Positions 51,046 through 60,329 of a stretch of 64,000 nt of DNA are shown in pieces; position 1 is the stretch's first letter; each line of letters opens with the position of its first letter. The notes under the pieces are model-generated. The model did not search any database and was not told the DNA's origin. It was given only the letters and a program-made list of their open reading frames with translations. The stretch comes from an uncultured Burkholderiales bacterium (GTDB lineage: Bacteria > Pseudomonadota > Gammaproteobacteria > Burkholderiales > Burkholderiaceae_C), in the NCBI GenBank assembly GCA_943908475.1, contig CALTTG010000004.1:68084-132083 (forward strand). Direction: 5' to 3'. The position numbers and the translations under genes were made by a program.

Positions 51046-52910
51046 AGACACCGTCGTTGAGGTGGGTGCTGCCCTTGGCGCTGTTGATCACCTTCCTGAC
51101 CACAGGAGGCATGTCCTACTGGCTGACCATGCAGCAAAAGCAGAAGGACCTCACCGAGTTCATGCGACAGCAACTGCTGGCCGATGTGGCTCGGCTGGTC
51201 CGCCTTCAAGACGCGGCGTCGGGTGCAAACTCATCCCTGCTGGCCGCCGAGATGGCTCAAATCGCCAGCCGCCCCCAAGTGCGCACGGTGCTGCTGGTCG
51301 GGTCTCAGGGCGAGGTGATCATGGCCCATCGATCGGCCTGGAAGGGGCGCTTGCTGGCCGAAGTCGCCCCCACCTTGTCTGCTGAACGCATCCGTCAGGT
51401 GGTGAGCGGTCGCCTGCCGGATTGGCAACTGCACCCCGGCGAGATGCAGATGGATGCCATGCAAGCCTTCGACATGCCGTCGATGAACACCGAATTGCGC
51501 AGTTCGCGCCGTGGCCTGGCCTACGTGGCCTATGACGTGAGCGAACAACGACAGGCCACCCGAAGGCGAGAGGCATTGACACGGTTGCCCAACCTGGCAG
51601 GTCTGATCGTGATTTTCTTGCTCATGGGCTGGTGGCTGGAACACCACGTGGCCCGCCCGCTGGCCAGGCTCGACAAAGCAGCCGATGCGCTCAAGGCGGG
51701 CGACTGGTCGGTCAGCATCCCTCGAGGAGGCTTCCCGGAGATCGACCAATTGGGCGCGGGACTGGATGCGTTGCGGCAGGAACTGTCGGCCACTTGGCAA
51801 GCCATGCCCGACCTCCTGTTTGAGCTGGACGGCGGTGGGCGCTGTCTGCGCGTGGTTGCGGCACGCCCCGAGTTGAGGGTCGACGCCCCCCAAAGCTTGG
51901 TCGGCCGCAATGTGCACGAGATGCTGCCCGCCCCCGCGGCACGGGTGGTCCAACAGGCCCTGGACGATGCTCGCGCACAGGGCGCCGTGTGGGGGCGAGA
52001 GTTGTCGATGGCGGGCACCCATGGGACGCGCTGGTTCGAGATCTCGGTGGCACGCAAGAACATCGCAGGCGACGCCTCGCCCACATTCCTGCTCATCTCA
52101 AGAGACGTGACCGAACGCAAGGTGAATGCCGAAGCCTTGCGCACGCTCAACGAGAGCCTGGAGTTGCGCGTGCAAGAGCGCACGCAAGAATTGTTGTCTG
52201 CCAAAAACGAGGCCGAAAAGGCCAACCAGGGCAAGAGCGAATTCCTCTCGCGCATGAGCCATGAGCTGCGCACGCCACTCAATGCCATCCTGGGTTTCGG
52301 GCAACTGCTTCAAGCCTCCCTGCGCGACCCCAGGAAACGTCAGCAAAGCGCGCACATTGTTGAAGCGGGGCAGCACTTGCTTGCACTGATCAACGAGGTG
52401 CTGGACCTGTCTCGGGTGGAGGCCGGGCAAATGTCGGTGAGCATGGCGCCCGTGTCCCTCCAGGGTCTGATGAGTGAGTGCCTGTCGCTGATCCAACCGC
52501 TGGCCGATGCGAAGGGCGTGAACGTGCACGTGCCGGTGGCAGAAACCGCCACCGAGTGGGTGCATGCCGACTGCACGCGCCTCAAGCAGGTCCTGATCAA
52601 TTTGCTGTCCAACGGCGTGAAGTACAACCGGCCCAACGGTTGGCTGAGGGTGCAACTCGAGGCCCGAGGTCACCGGGTCCGCATCTCGATTCAAGACAGC
52701 GGCATGGGCCTGTCGCAAGCGCAACTGACAAGGCTGTTCATCCCATTCGAGCGCCTGGGGGCTGAAGCGCTGCAGATCGAAGGCACGGGCATCGGCCTGG
52801 CGTTGAGCCAGCGTCTCATGGCCCTGATGGGTGGGGAGATTGGCGTCACCAGCACGCCCGGCGAGGGCAGCACCTTCTGGGTGGAACTGCCTCAGGCCGT
52901 CACGGCGTGA
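51042..52910 (+). CDS. Membrane sensor histidine kinase with PAS domain
   Basis: A 622-residue sensor: helix about 8-28, periplasmic domain about 30-180, second helix about 185-205, HAMP, PAS domain (about 255-365), coiled coil (LRTLNESLELRVQERTQELLSAKNEAEKAN), then HisKA with His407 in SRMSHELRTPLNAILGF and HATPase with NLLSNGVKYN, DSGMGL and GTGIGLALSQRLM. No receiver domain and no response-regulator gene nearby, so it is an orphan or works with a distant regulator. Translationally coupled to the solute-binding lipoprotein by a 4-base overlap. Confidence 0.9.
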   Translation: MKTPSLRWVLPLALLITFLTTGGMSYWLTMQQKQKDLTEFMRQQLLADVARLVRLQDAASGANSSLLAAEMAQIASRPQVRTVLLVGSQGEVIMAHRSAWKGRLLAEVAPTLSAERIRQVVSGRLPDWQLHPGEMQMDAMQAFDMPSMNTELRSSRRGLAYVAYDVSEQRQATRRREALTRLPNLAGLIVIFLLMGWWLEHHVARPLARLDKAADALKAGDWSVSIPRGGFPEIDQLGAGLDALRQELSATWQAMPDLLFELDGGGRCLRVVAARPELRVDAPQSLVGRNVHEMLPAPAARVVQQALDDARAQGAVWGRELSMAGTHGTRWFEISVARKNIAGDASPTFLLISRDVTERKVNAEALRTLNESLELRVQERTQELLSAKNEAEKANQGKSEFLSRMSHELRTPLNAILGFGQLLQASLRDPRKRQQSAHIVEAGQHLLALINEVLDLSRVEAGQMSVSMAPVSLQGLMSECLSLIQPLADAKGVNVHVPVAETATEWVHADCTRLKQVLINLLSNGVKYNRPNGWLRVQLEARGHRVRISIQDSGMGLSQAQLTRLFIPFERLGAEALQIEGTGIGLALSQRLMALMGGEIGVTSTPGEGSTFWVELPQAVTA

Positions 52911-52981
52911 CCCAGCCGTTACCATGTCGAGCCTCTTCACACCCTTGCGTGTCCACCCTGCCCTGCGCACAGCCTGCCGTC

Positions 52982-53785
52982 ATGAAACTCGCCACCTGGA
53001 ACGTCAACTCGCTGTCTGTCCGTCTGCCCCAGCTCATCGACTGGTTGAATGCCCACCCCGTCGATGCCCTGGTGTTGCAAGAAACCAAGATGACAGACGA
53101 CAAATTCCCGGCGGCCGACCTTGAAGCTGCGGGCTATCACGCCCACTGGTTTGGGCAGAAAACCTACAACGGCGTCGCCCTGCTCACGCGAGAGCCTGCC
53201 ACCGATCCCGTGCGCAACATCCCGGGGTTTGACGACGAGCAAGCCCGCGTGATCGCGGGCACCTTGCCGCACCCGGCACTGGGCGCTGTGCGCGTCATCG
53301 GCGGCTATTTCCCCAACGGCCAGGCACCTGACAGCGACAAGTTCACCTACAAAATGGGCTGGTTGAATGCCCTCAACGCCTGGCTGGAAGACGAACTCAC
53401 TCGCCACCCCCACCTGGTGCTGATGGGCGACTTCAACATCGCGCCCACCGATGCGGACGTCTACGACCCGGTGGGCTGGAAAGACCAAATCCACTGCACC
53501 GTTCAAGAGCGTGAGCACTTTCAGGCGCTGTTGAACCTGGGCCTCCACGACGCGTTCCGATTGTTCGATCACCCCCCCAAGCTCTGGAGCTGGTGGGACT
53601 ATCGCAACTTGGCCTTCCGCAAGAATCAAGGCTTGCGCATTGACCACATTCTGGTCAGTGATGCCCTTCGCCCGCTCGTGACGGAATGCGTGATCGACAA
53701 GGCGCCTCGAAAGAACGAGCGCCCTTCTGACCACGCACCCGTGGTCGTCACGCTGGACCTCAGTCGCCCAGCAACCACCGTCTGA
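52982..53785 (+). CDS. xth: Exodeoxyribonuclease III (AP endonuclease)
   Basis: Repairs abasic sites and 3'-blocked ends, made by glycosylases such as MutM and MutY. The 267-residue EEP-fold enzyme has LATWNVNSLSVRL, LVLQETKMTDD, LVLMGDFNIAPTDADVYDP and the C-terminal SDHAPVVVTLDL. Its 3' end overlaps that of the convergent mutY by 26 bases. Base-excision repair context. Confidence 0.93.
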   Translation: MKLATWNVNSLSVRLPQLIDWLNAHPVDALVLQETKMTDDKFPAADLEAAGYHAHWFGQKTYNGVALLTREPATDPVRNIPGFDDEQARVIAGTLPHPALGAVRVIGGYFPNGQAPDSDKFTYKMGWLNALNAWLEDELTRHPHLVLMGDFNIAPTDADVYDPVGWKDQIHCTVQEREHFQALLNLGLHDAFRLFDHPPKLWSWWDYRNLAFRKNQGLRIDHILVSDALRPLVTECVIDKAPRKNERPSDHAPVVVTLDLSRPATTV

Positions 53786-54866
53786 ACGGCGTCGGCAAGC
53801 CCAGCTGATTCAATTGCACCAAGGGCACCCAGCGCCCAGGACCGGCCACAGGCTCGCCGTGCTCGGCCAACTGGGCCATGATCGTCTTGTCAAACCCCTC
53901 GTGGGGCGGACCATCGAGTCGCGTTCGGCCCAGGTGCAAGCGCCAGTCGAGGTGCGTCAACACGTGGGTGATGGCAGGCTGAGCCTCCAAGGGACCGGGG
54001 TGAACTTGAGCCCGCGCGCCCTCGCTGTGAAACATGGGCAAGGTCCACAAACCCGCCCACACCCCGGTCTCAGGACGTTGCACCAGCCACACGGCGCCCT
54101 CGTGCTCCAGCCACAAGCACCAACTTTCACGGCTGGAGCGCTTGAGCTTGCGGGTCTTGACCGGGTAGGCCATGGGCTGCCCTTCGCGCAAGGCCACGCA
54201 ATCGGCTTGCCAGGGGCACAGCAGGCAATTGGGTTTTCGGGGGGTGCACACGGTGGCCCCCAAGTCCATCAGCCCCTGGGTGTAGGCCGGCATCTCATGC
54301 CCCTGCTCGGGCACCAACAGGGATGCCGCAGCCCACAGCTGTTTTTCATGGCGAGACACCGACAGGTCGGCCCCCCAACCCAGCGCGCGCGTCAAGACAC
54401 GCTTGACGTTGCCATCCAGAATGGTGACCCGCTCATCGAAGCAAAAACCGGCAATCGCAGCGGCCGTGGATCGACCAATGCCGGGCAAGGTTTCCAGCAA
54501 TTCGGCGCTGCGGGGAAACTCACCCGCGTGCAGATCGACAACGGCCTGCGCGCAACGGTGCAGGTTGCGCGCGCGGCTGTAATAGCCCAGTCCAGCCCAC
54601 TGGGTCAGCACGTCGTCCAGGGTGGCCGCCGCCAAATCACGCACCGTGGGCCACACCTGCAAAAAGCGGTCGTAGTACCCCAGCACCGTCGTCACCTGGG
54701 TTTGCTGCAACATGATTTCAGACAGCCAGACCCGGTACGGGTCGCGGGTGTTCTGCCAGGGCAAATGGTGGCGCCCCTCACGCCGCTGCCAGTCGATCAA
54801 CCGACGAGACAAATTAGGCCCCGCGGCCTGGGCTGCCGCCATCAGGCCTTGCTCCGACTCCGTCAT
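53760..54866 (-). CDS. mutY: Adenine DNA glycosylase
   Basis: Removes A paired with 8-oxoguanine. The 368-residue protein has catalytic Glu in LSEIMLQQTQV, HhH motif LPGIGRSTAAAIA, catalytic Asp in TILDGNVKRVLTR, the 4Fe-4S loop C(x6)C(x2)C(x5)C (CTPRKPNCLLCPWQADC), and a C-terminal Nudix-like domain. ATG at 54866, 8 bases after the dynamin gene, so co-translated. Its 3' end overlaps the convergent xth gene by 26 bases. Confidence 0.95.
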   Translation of the reverse strand: MTESEQGLMAAAQAAGPNLSRRLIDWQRREGRHHLPWQNTRDPYRVWLSEIMLQQTQVTTVLGYYDRFLQVWPTVRDLAAATLDDVLTQWAGLGYYSRARNLHRCAQAVVDLHAGEFPRSAELLETLPGIGRSTAAAIAGFCFDERVTILDGNVKRVLTRALGWGADLSVSRHEKQLWAAASLLVPEQGHEMPAYTQGLMDLGATVCTPRKPNCLLCPWQADCVALREGQPMAYPVKTRKLKRSSRESWCLWLEHEGAVWLVQRPETGVWAGLWTLPMFHSEGARAQVHPGPLEAQPAITHVLTHLDWRLHLGRTRLDGPPHEGFDKTIMAQLAEHGEPVAGPGRWVPLVQLNQLGLPTPFRRWLLGD

Positions 54867-54874
54867 GGGCCCAC

Positions 54875-56869
54875 TCAGCGTCGATCGACTGCCGCCGCCA
54901 TCAAGGCGGCCGCATTGAGCACCACCTGAGGCGAGGCCTCTGCGGGCATTGGGTCTCTGGATGCTTCCTGCACCAGCTCATCCACCAGCACCCCCAACCG
55001 CGTCTGCAGTTGCAGCACCCGCTCGTCATGGGCCTGCACCTCTTGCAATCGGGTGTCCAGCTCATTGGCCGCCGACTGGATGCGATCCAACGACTCGTAA
55101 CGACGCTTGAAGTTGCGACGCCGCTCCCGCAGCTGGCCATCCACCTGGGCGGAGGCCGTCTTGTTCCACAACTCGATGTCGTTGCTGATGGTCTCGAACA
55201 CCACCCGCAGACGGGAGATCAGCATGCGACGGAATTGCTCCTGGAACCCCGGCTGAGCCAAACGGAACGCCTGGCTGAGGCCCAGGTACTGGACGTAGTT
55301 CTTCTCGATCAGATCAAGGTCGTCGCGGTACTTGCTCACCTCAATGGCCTGGTCCACGGCCAAGCTGAACCCAAACTCGGCGTTGAGTTTGGCAAACGAG
55401 GCCACGAGCATGGCCTGGATCTCGTCGCTGCGCTGCTGAGCCTGATCGACCAGATCACGCAAGCGGACACACAACTCGATGAAGGCTCGCTTGGCCCCCA
55501 GTGGCAACCAAGAGCCCCCAAGCACCTGCTGAAGGACATCCACTTCCTGGCGCAAACGCTCGGAAGACAGCTCTTTCAAGGCCTCCTTGAGCATGCGCGC
55601 ATGCACCGAACGCATGGCGGCCAGGCGAGCCGTGCACTGTTCGAACTCGGCAGCTTCGGCCTGCACACGCTGCAGCATCAATTGCACCTTGCCACCACTC
55701 TTGCCGCGCAGCCCCCGCAGTTCGAGCATTTGCTCGGCATGCAGGCGACGCATCTCACCAAACCGGCGGGTCAACTGATGCTGGAGCGTCCTGGCCCCGC
55801 TGATGGCACCTTCAGCCAGGGTTTCCCGCCGGCGTGGCAAGAGCCCCTCAGAGAGGGCCTGCTCGAAAGCCGACAAGCGGCTGCTGGCCAAGGCGGCATC
55901 GTCACCAGACAAACGTGCGGCCAGCGCCTGACGCGCCGAGATGGGGAACACATGCTCCGGAGGGATCTCCAGGGTCTGCGCCACGCTTTCGCACTGTCGG
56001 GCAATCGTCTGAGCCACCTCCGCGGGGGTGCTCAACGGGTCGGCCAGTGAGTCGATTTTGTTGAGCGCCACGAACCGCGCCAACGCGGGGCCGCACAGAT
56101 GATCGCGCCAAATGCTCAGGTCCGAGCGGGTCACGCCGGTGTCGGCGCCCAGAATGAACACCGTCGCATGCGCTTGCGGCAGCAAACCCAGCGTCAGCTC
56201 CGGCTCGGTGCCAATCGCATTGAGCCCCGGGGTGTCCAGCACCACCAGACCGCGCTTGAGCAAGGGGTGAGGCAAATTGATGCGGGCATGTCGCCACAAG
56301 GGCACCTCCACCAATCCCTCGGCATTGACGGGGGGGTTGTCATCGGGCCGATCGTCGTCCCAGAACCCCAGGGCAGCCGCTTCATCTTTGCTGACCTGCC
56401 GGGTTTGCATGACGGCACCCAGCGCCTCGGCCATGCCGTCGGGGTTGTCCAGCGCCAGAGGGATGTGCGTCCACGCGCCGGGTGATCGGCGAAACTCCAC
56501 CAAAGAGGTGGGCTCGAGCCGGGTCTCGATGGGCAACAGCGACAGGCCCACCGGGTCTTGCGCGTCGTAACCCAGCTCAACCGGGCACATCGTGGTGCGT
56601 CCGGCCGACGCAGGCATCATGCGGCGGCCCTTGTCGGAAAAAAAGATCGCGTTGATCAACTCCGATTTGCCACGCGAGAACTCGGCCACAAACGCCACCA
56701 TGAGCTTCTCGCCCGACAAGCGATAACGCATGGCCTCGAACCACTCGGAGGTGCCGTCGTCCAGCAGATCGTGCTCTCGAACGAAACGTGCCAGCTCCGC
56801 CAAACGGGCGTCGGTGGCCTGACGCCACTGCCCCAAGGCATCCAAGTGGGTTGCAAACGTAGGCTTCAT
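54875..56869 (-). CDS. Dynamin-like GTPase
   Basis: A 664-residue protein with a dynamin-type GTPase domain: P-loop AEFSRGKSELINAIFF (about 62-77), switch RTTMCPVEL, DTPGLN (about 212-217) and NKID (about 270), then a long helical region rich in Arg/Glu/Gln (about 300-640), predicted coiled coil. No signal or obvious membrane helix. Bacterial dynamins act in membrane remodelling and in cell-division or nucleoid-linked roles; some are tied to DNA replication (CrfC). It sits between mutM and mutY on the same strand. A TAGCAT box lies 7 bases before the ATG. Confidence 0.85.
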   Translation of the reverse strand: MKPTFATHLDALGQWRQATDARLAELARFVREHDLLDDGTSEWFEAMRYRLSGEKLMVAFVAEFSRGKSELINAIFFSDKGRRMMPASAGRTTMCPVELGYDAQDPVGLSLLPIETRLEPTSLVEFRRSPGAWTHIPLALDNPDGMAEALGAVMQTRQVSKDEAAALGFWDDDRPDDNPPVNAEGLVEVPLWRHARINLPHPLLKRGLVVLDTPGLNAIGTEPELTLGLLPQAHATVFILGADTGVTRSDLSIWRDHLCGPALARFVALNKIDSLADPLSTPAEVAQTIARQCESVAQTLEIPPEHVFPISARQALAARLSGDDAALASSRLSAFEQALSEGLLPRRRETLAEGAISGARTLQHQLTRRFGEMRRLHAEQMLELRGLRGKSGGKVQLMLQRVQAEAAEFEQCTARLAAMRSVHARMLKEALKELSSERLRQEVDVLQQVLGGSWLPLGAKRAFIELCVRLRDLVDQAQQRSDEIQAMLVASFAKLNAEFGFSLAVDQAIEVSKYRDDLDLIEKNYVQYLGLSQAFRLAQPGFQEQFRRMLISRLRVVFETISNDIELWNKTASAQVDGQLRERRRNFKRRYESLDRIQSAANELDTRLQEVQAHDERVLQLQTRLGVLVDELVQEASRDPMPAEASPQVVLNAAALMAAAVDRR

Positions 56870-56946
56870 GGGTGGGATGCTAGCTCAACACCCCCCGTTG
56901 CATCCACTGCAAAAGCGCCGTCGGCGAACAAAAGCCGACGGGCGGC

Positions 56947-57786
56947 TCATCGCCGCTGACAAGTGGCGCAGAAATACGTCGATCTTTGGCCCTGCACGAT
57001 CTTTTTCACGGGTGTGGAACACACCCTGCAAGGCAAATCGGCGCGGTCGTACACCATGGAGGAGAGCTGAAAATGTCCGGCCTGGCCTTGTGCGTTGCGA
57101 AAGTCCTTCAGGGTGGAACCGCCCGCCTCGACGGCCTGCGCCAACACCTCTCGCACTGCCACCACCAAGCGCTCACAACGGATGGGCCCCACCCGGTCCG
57201 CGGCGGTCTGAGGGTGAATGCCCGCGCGAAACAAGGCTTCGCTGGCGTAAATGTTGCCAACCCCCACCACGATGTCGCCCGCCAGCAGGGCCTGCTTGAT
57301 CGACACCCGTCGGCCCACCAGCCCTTGTCGCAAATGCTCGGCACGCCAGGCCACATCAAAGGGCTCGACCCCCAGCCCCGCCAACAATTGCCCCACCCGC
57401 CCGCTGGTCAATGAAGTCCCCCACACGACGGCGCCAAAACGACGAGGGTCATGCAAACGCAACAACCCCTGTGTGGTGACCAGATCAAAGTGGTCATGCG
57501 CCCCAGCCGCGGGCCATGGACGGCGCGACATGGGCCAGTGCGCCAGGGTGCCCGACATGCCCAAGTGGATCAACAACCCACCCGATCGATCACGCCCCGT
57601 CAACGGCAACCACAGGTATTTGCCCCGGCGAATCACGTCGCCCAATTGCAACCCAGCCAACGAGGCAGGGTCCACCCCCAGCGGCCAGCGCAAAGGTTTC
57701 CCCACGCGAGCTTCTTGGACCCAAGCCCCTGCCACCTCACCGGCGAAACTTCGTCGAGTGACCTCCACCTCTGGCAACTCAGGCAT
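56947..57786 (-). CDS. mutM: Formamidopyrimidine-DNA glycosylase
   Basis: Excises 8-oxoguanine and Fapy lesions. The 279-residue protein has the N-terminal MPELPEVEV (catalytic Pro2/Glu3), the H2TH region with VGVGNIYASEALFRAGIHP and the C-terminal zinc finger CRVCSTPVKKIV...CATCQ. AAGGAGGTGCG precedes the ATG at 57786. Upstream of the dynamin and mutY genes on the same strand (77-base gap to dynamin). Confidence 0.97.
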   Translation of the reverse strand: MPELPEVEVTRRSFAGEVAGAWVQEARVGKPLRWPLGVDPASLAGLQLGDVIRRGKYLWLPLTGRDRSGGLLIHLGMSGTLAHWPMSRRPWPAAGAHDHFDLVTTQGLLRLHDPRRFGAVVWGTSLTSGRVGQLLAGLGVEPFDVAWRAEHLRQGLVGRRVSIKQALLAGDIVVGVGNIYASEALFRAGIHPQTAADRVGPIRCERLVVAVREVLAQAVEAGGSTLKDFRNAQGQAGHFQLSSMVYDRADLPCRVCSTPVKKIVQGQRSTYFCATCQRR

Positions 57787-57862
57787 CGCACCTCCTTCAC
57801 ACACACACCACATCGTCAAGACGGATGCCGCACTTTCGCACACGCTGACGTCGACGCTTGCC

Positions 57863-57868
57863 TAGAAT
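57863..57868 (+). promoter_or_regulatory. -10 box of the TPR gene
   Basis: TAGAAT, about 22 bases before the ATG at 57891, which has its own GGAG site. This is a conventional leader of about 15 bases, unlike the leaderless cases. It shares the divergent space with mutM. Confidence 0.45.
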
Positions 57869-57890
57869 GGCCATCAAAGATGGAGTCTCC

Positions 57891-59675
57891 ATGCGCATTC
57901 GCCCAGTCGTGAACAACCTCTCCCCGCGCCAGTGGGCCGCCCTGGTGGCCAGCGTGCTGCTGCATGTCAGCGCGCATGCCGATGCACCGCCATCCAACGC
58001 CGCCCTTGCCGAGGCGCCAAAGATCGAGGCGATTCAAAACTCCAAGCTCGATGCCCCACTCTTCTACCAGCTGCTGGTTGGCGAGATCCACGCCCGCCAA
58101 GGCGACCTGGGCACGGCCTACCAGCTGTACCTGGATGCGGCCAAGCGCCAGCCCGATGCGCAACTGTTCCAGAAAGCCGTTGATTTCGCCCTGGCCGGAC
58201 GCGCTGGCGAACAGGCCCTCAGCGCCGCCCGCGCTTGGCGGCAGGCCTTCCCCAATCAACGGGAACCGGCCGAATACACCGCACAAATCCTGATCGCGCT
58301 GGGTCGACACGACGAAGTGGCTGAGCCCGTGCGCGCCATGCTTCGCCTGAGCCCCACCGCTGCGCTGCCTGGCCTCATGTTCGGACTGAACCGATCCCTG
58401 CAGCGCATTTCAGACCGACAGGTCGCAGCCGAGGTCGTCGACGAGATCACCCAACCTTGGCGAGAAGGTCGCCAGTCGATGCCTTCGGCATGGCTGGCCA
58501 GCGCAGAAGCCTGGATGCAAGCCGGCCAAGCGGCCAAAGCGCAGGCTGCACTGAACCAAGCCATCGCCCTGGACCCGTCCCAACCGGGCATCGGCCTGAT
58601 CGCGGCGGAGCTGATGACCACGCAACCTGACGCCGAGGCCTTGGTGCAGCGACAGCTTCGTGAGCACCCCTCCGACCTGGTCCGCTTGGCCTACGCGCGC
58701 AAACTCGTCGCGCTGGGTCGCTTGAACGAAGGTGGCGAACAACTGGAGGCCGTGGTCCAGCGCCAGCCTGACAATGCCGCCGCCTGGCTCACCCTGGGGG
58801 CTGTTCGGCTGGAAATGCGCCAATTCGAAGCGGCCGAGCAGGCCCTCCAGCGCTTGTTGGCGCTTCCTCCCCTCCAGCAGACCGACTCATCGACCGCGAC
58901 ACCTGGCATCGACCTGGAAACCGCCTGGCTGCTGATGGCGCAGATCAAGGAGGCCCAACAGCGCTATGCAGAAGCTGACACCTGGCTTCAACGGGCCGAC
59001 CCGACCGCCGAAAAAATCAAGGTTCAGGCCACCCGAGCCAAGCTCCTGGCTCGCCAGGGCAAGCTGAAAGAGGGTCGCGACCTGCTGAAGGCCATGCCCG
59101 AGAGCGAACCTCGCGATGCACTGACCAAAGTCAATGCCGAGGCCCAATTGCTCCGCGAGGAGAAAGCCTACGCCGAAGCGCACACCTTGCTGACCCAAGC
59201 CAATCAGCGCTTTCGCGACGACCCAGAACTGATGTACGACCTGGCCTTGATGGCCGAGCACTTGGGGCGCTTTGAAGAAACCGAACGGCTCTTGCGTCGG
59301 GTCATGGAACTCAAGCCGCATGACCCCACCGCCTACAACGCCTTGGGCTACAGCCTGGCGGACCGTGGCGTGCAACTCGACGAAGCCCGCAAACTCATCA
59401 CCCGCGCCCTGGAAATGCGCCCGGGCGACCCCTTCATCACCGACAGCCTGGGCTGGCTGGAATTCCGCGAAAACCGCCCTGAGGTCGCGCTGCCCTTGTT
59501 GTTGCAGGCTTACAGCCAGCGGCAGGACGCCGACATCGCCGCGCACATTGGTGAGGTGCTCTGGAGCCTGGGGCGCAAAGAAGAAGCCATGCGCTACTGG
59601 CAGGAGGGGCGGCAAAAAGACCCGACCAACAAAACGCTGCTGGACACCCTCAAGCGACTCGCCCCTGGCACTTGA
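57891..59675 (+). CDS. Secreted TPR-repeat protein
   Basis: A 594-residue exported TPR protein. Signal peptide MRIRPVV...AALVASVLLHVSAHA cleaved near 31-33. The rest is a series of TPR-like helical repeats (e.g. GEIHARQGDLGTAYQLYLDA, LAEHLGRFEETERLLRRVME, YSLADRGVQLDEARKLITRA, EVLWSLGRKEEAMRYW), suggesting a periplasmic or outer-membrane-associated adaptor. The start ATG 57891 has GGAG 5 bases upstream. Downstream lolB is 9 bases away, so an operon with lolB-ispE is likely, an order conserved in Burkholderiales, where this protein may assist outer-membrane assembly. Exact role unknown. Confidence 0.85.
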   Translation: MRIRPVVNNLSPRQWAALVASVLLHVSAHADAPPSNAALAEAPKIEAIQNSKLDAPLFYQLLVGEIHARQGDLGTAYQLYLDAAKRQPDAQLFQKAVDFALAGRAGEQALSAARAWRQAFPNQREPAEYTAQILIALGRHDEVAEPVRAMLRLSPTAALPGLMFGLNRSLQRISDRQVAAEVVDEITQPWREGRQSMPSAWLASAEAWMQAGQAAKAQAALNQAIALDPSQPGIGLIAAELMTTQPDAEALVQRQLREHPSDLVRLAYARKLVALGRLNEGGEQLEAVVQRQPDNAAAWLTLGAVRLEMRQFEAAEQALQRLLALPPLQQTDSSTATPGIDLETAWLLMAQIKEAQQRYAEADTWLQRADPTAEKIKVQATRAKLLARQGKLKEGRDLLKAMPESEPRDALTKVNAEAQLLREEKAYAEAHTLLTQANQRFRDDPELMYDLALMAEHLGRFEETERLLRRVMELKPHDPTAYNALGYSLADRGVQLDEARKLITRALEMRPGDPFITDSLGWLEFRENRPEVALPLLLQAYSQRQDADIAAHIGEVLWSLGRKEEAMRYWQEGRQKDPTNKTLLDTLKRLAPGT

Positions 59676-59684
59676 TTCCCGCTC

Positions 59685-60311
59685 ATGACGCCTTCCGCAC
59701 CGACCCAACGCCCAATGGGCGCCTGGGTGATCCCCGCGCTCGTGCTGACCGCCAGCCTGTGCTTGTCGGCCTGCACCCATACCCCACAGCCGCCTGAACT
59801 GGCTCAAGCACCGTCCGCCGAACAGCCTTCCCCACCCGCCTTGGTCGGACGCTGGGACGGCCGCTTGAGCCTCAAGCTGGGCGCCCTGGGCGAACTCCCC
59901 GCATCGGGCGTCACGCTGACCTTCGACCTCGACTTGCAAACCACTCATGGCGTGCTCGATTTGTCCACCGCCATGGGCACTCAGATCGCCCGACTGACCT
60001 GGCACACCGCCATCGCGGGCACGGAATCCGCCACCCTGGAGACGACAGAGGGATTGCAGGTGTTCCCCAGCATCGATGCCATGACCCAGCAAGTCCTGGG
60101 CGAAGCCCTGCCCCTGTCGGCCATCACGTGGTGGTTGCGCGGTCAGCCCAACCCCCAGGCCCCGTCACAACCGGGCGCCACTCCTCAACAATTCACACAA
60201 CACGGTTGGCAAGTGGACGCCACCGGGCTTCACGAAGGCCGACTGGAAGCCAGCCGCCCCGCCTCAACCTCGCAACGCAGCGTGACACTTCGCCTCCGCT
60301 TGGACCTGTGA
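59685..60311 (+). CDS. lolB: Outer-membrane lipoprotein receptor LolB
   Basis: Accepts lipoproteins from LolA at the outer membrane. The 208-residue lipoprotein precursor has lipobox LSAC (Cys30), a short Pro-rich spacer, then WDGRLSLKL and a beta-strand-rich chain ending in SVTLRLRLDL. WWLRGQP matches the LolB core. Divergent at sequence level, but position between the TPR gene and ispE agrees with the Burkholderiales order. ispE follows 18 bases later. Confidence 0.85.
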   Translation: MTPSAPTQRPMGAWVIPALVLTASLCLSACTHTPQPPELAQAPSAEQPSPPALVGRWDGRLSLKLGALGELPASGVTLTFDLDLQTTHGVLDLSTAMGTQIARLTWHTAIAGTESATLETTEGLQVFPSIDAMTQQVLGEALPLSAITWWLRGQPNPQAPSQPGATPQQFTQHGWQVDATGLHEGRLEASRPASTSQRSVTLRLRLDL

Positions 60312-60329
60312 CCGCGACCTGATCAACCC

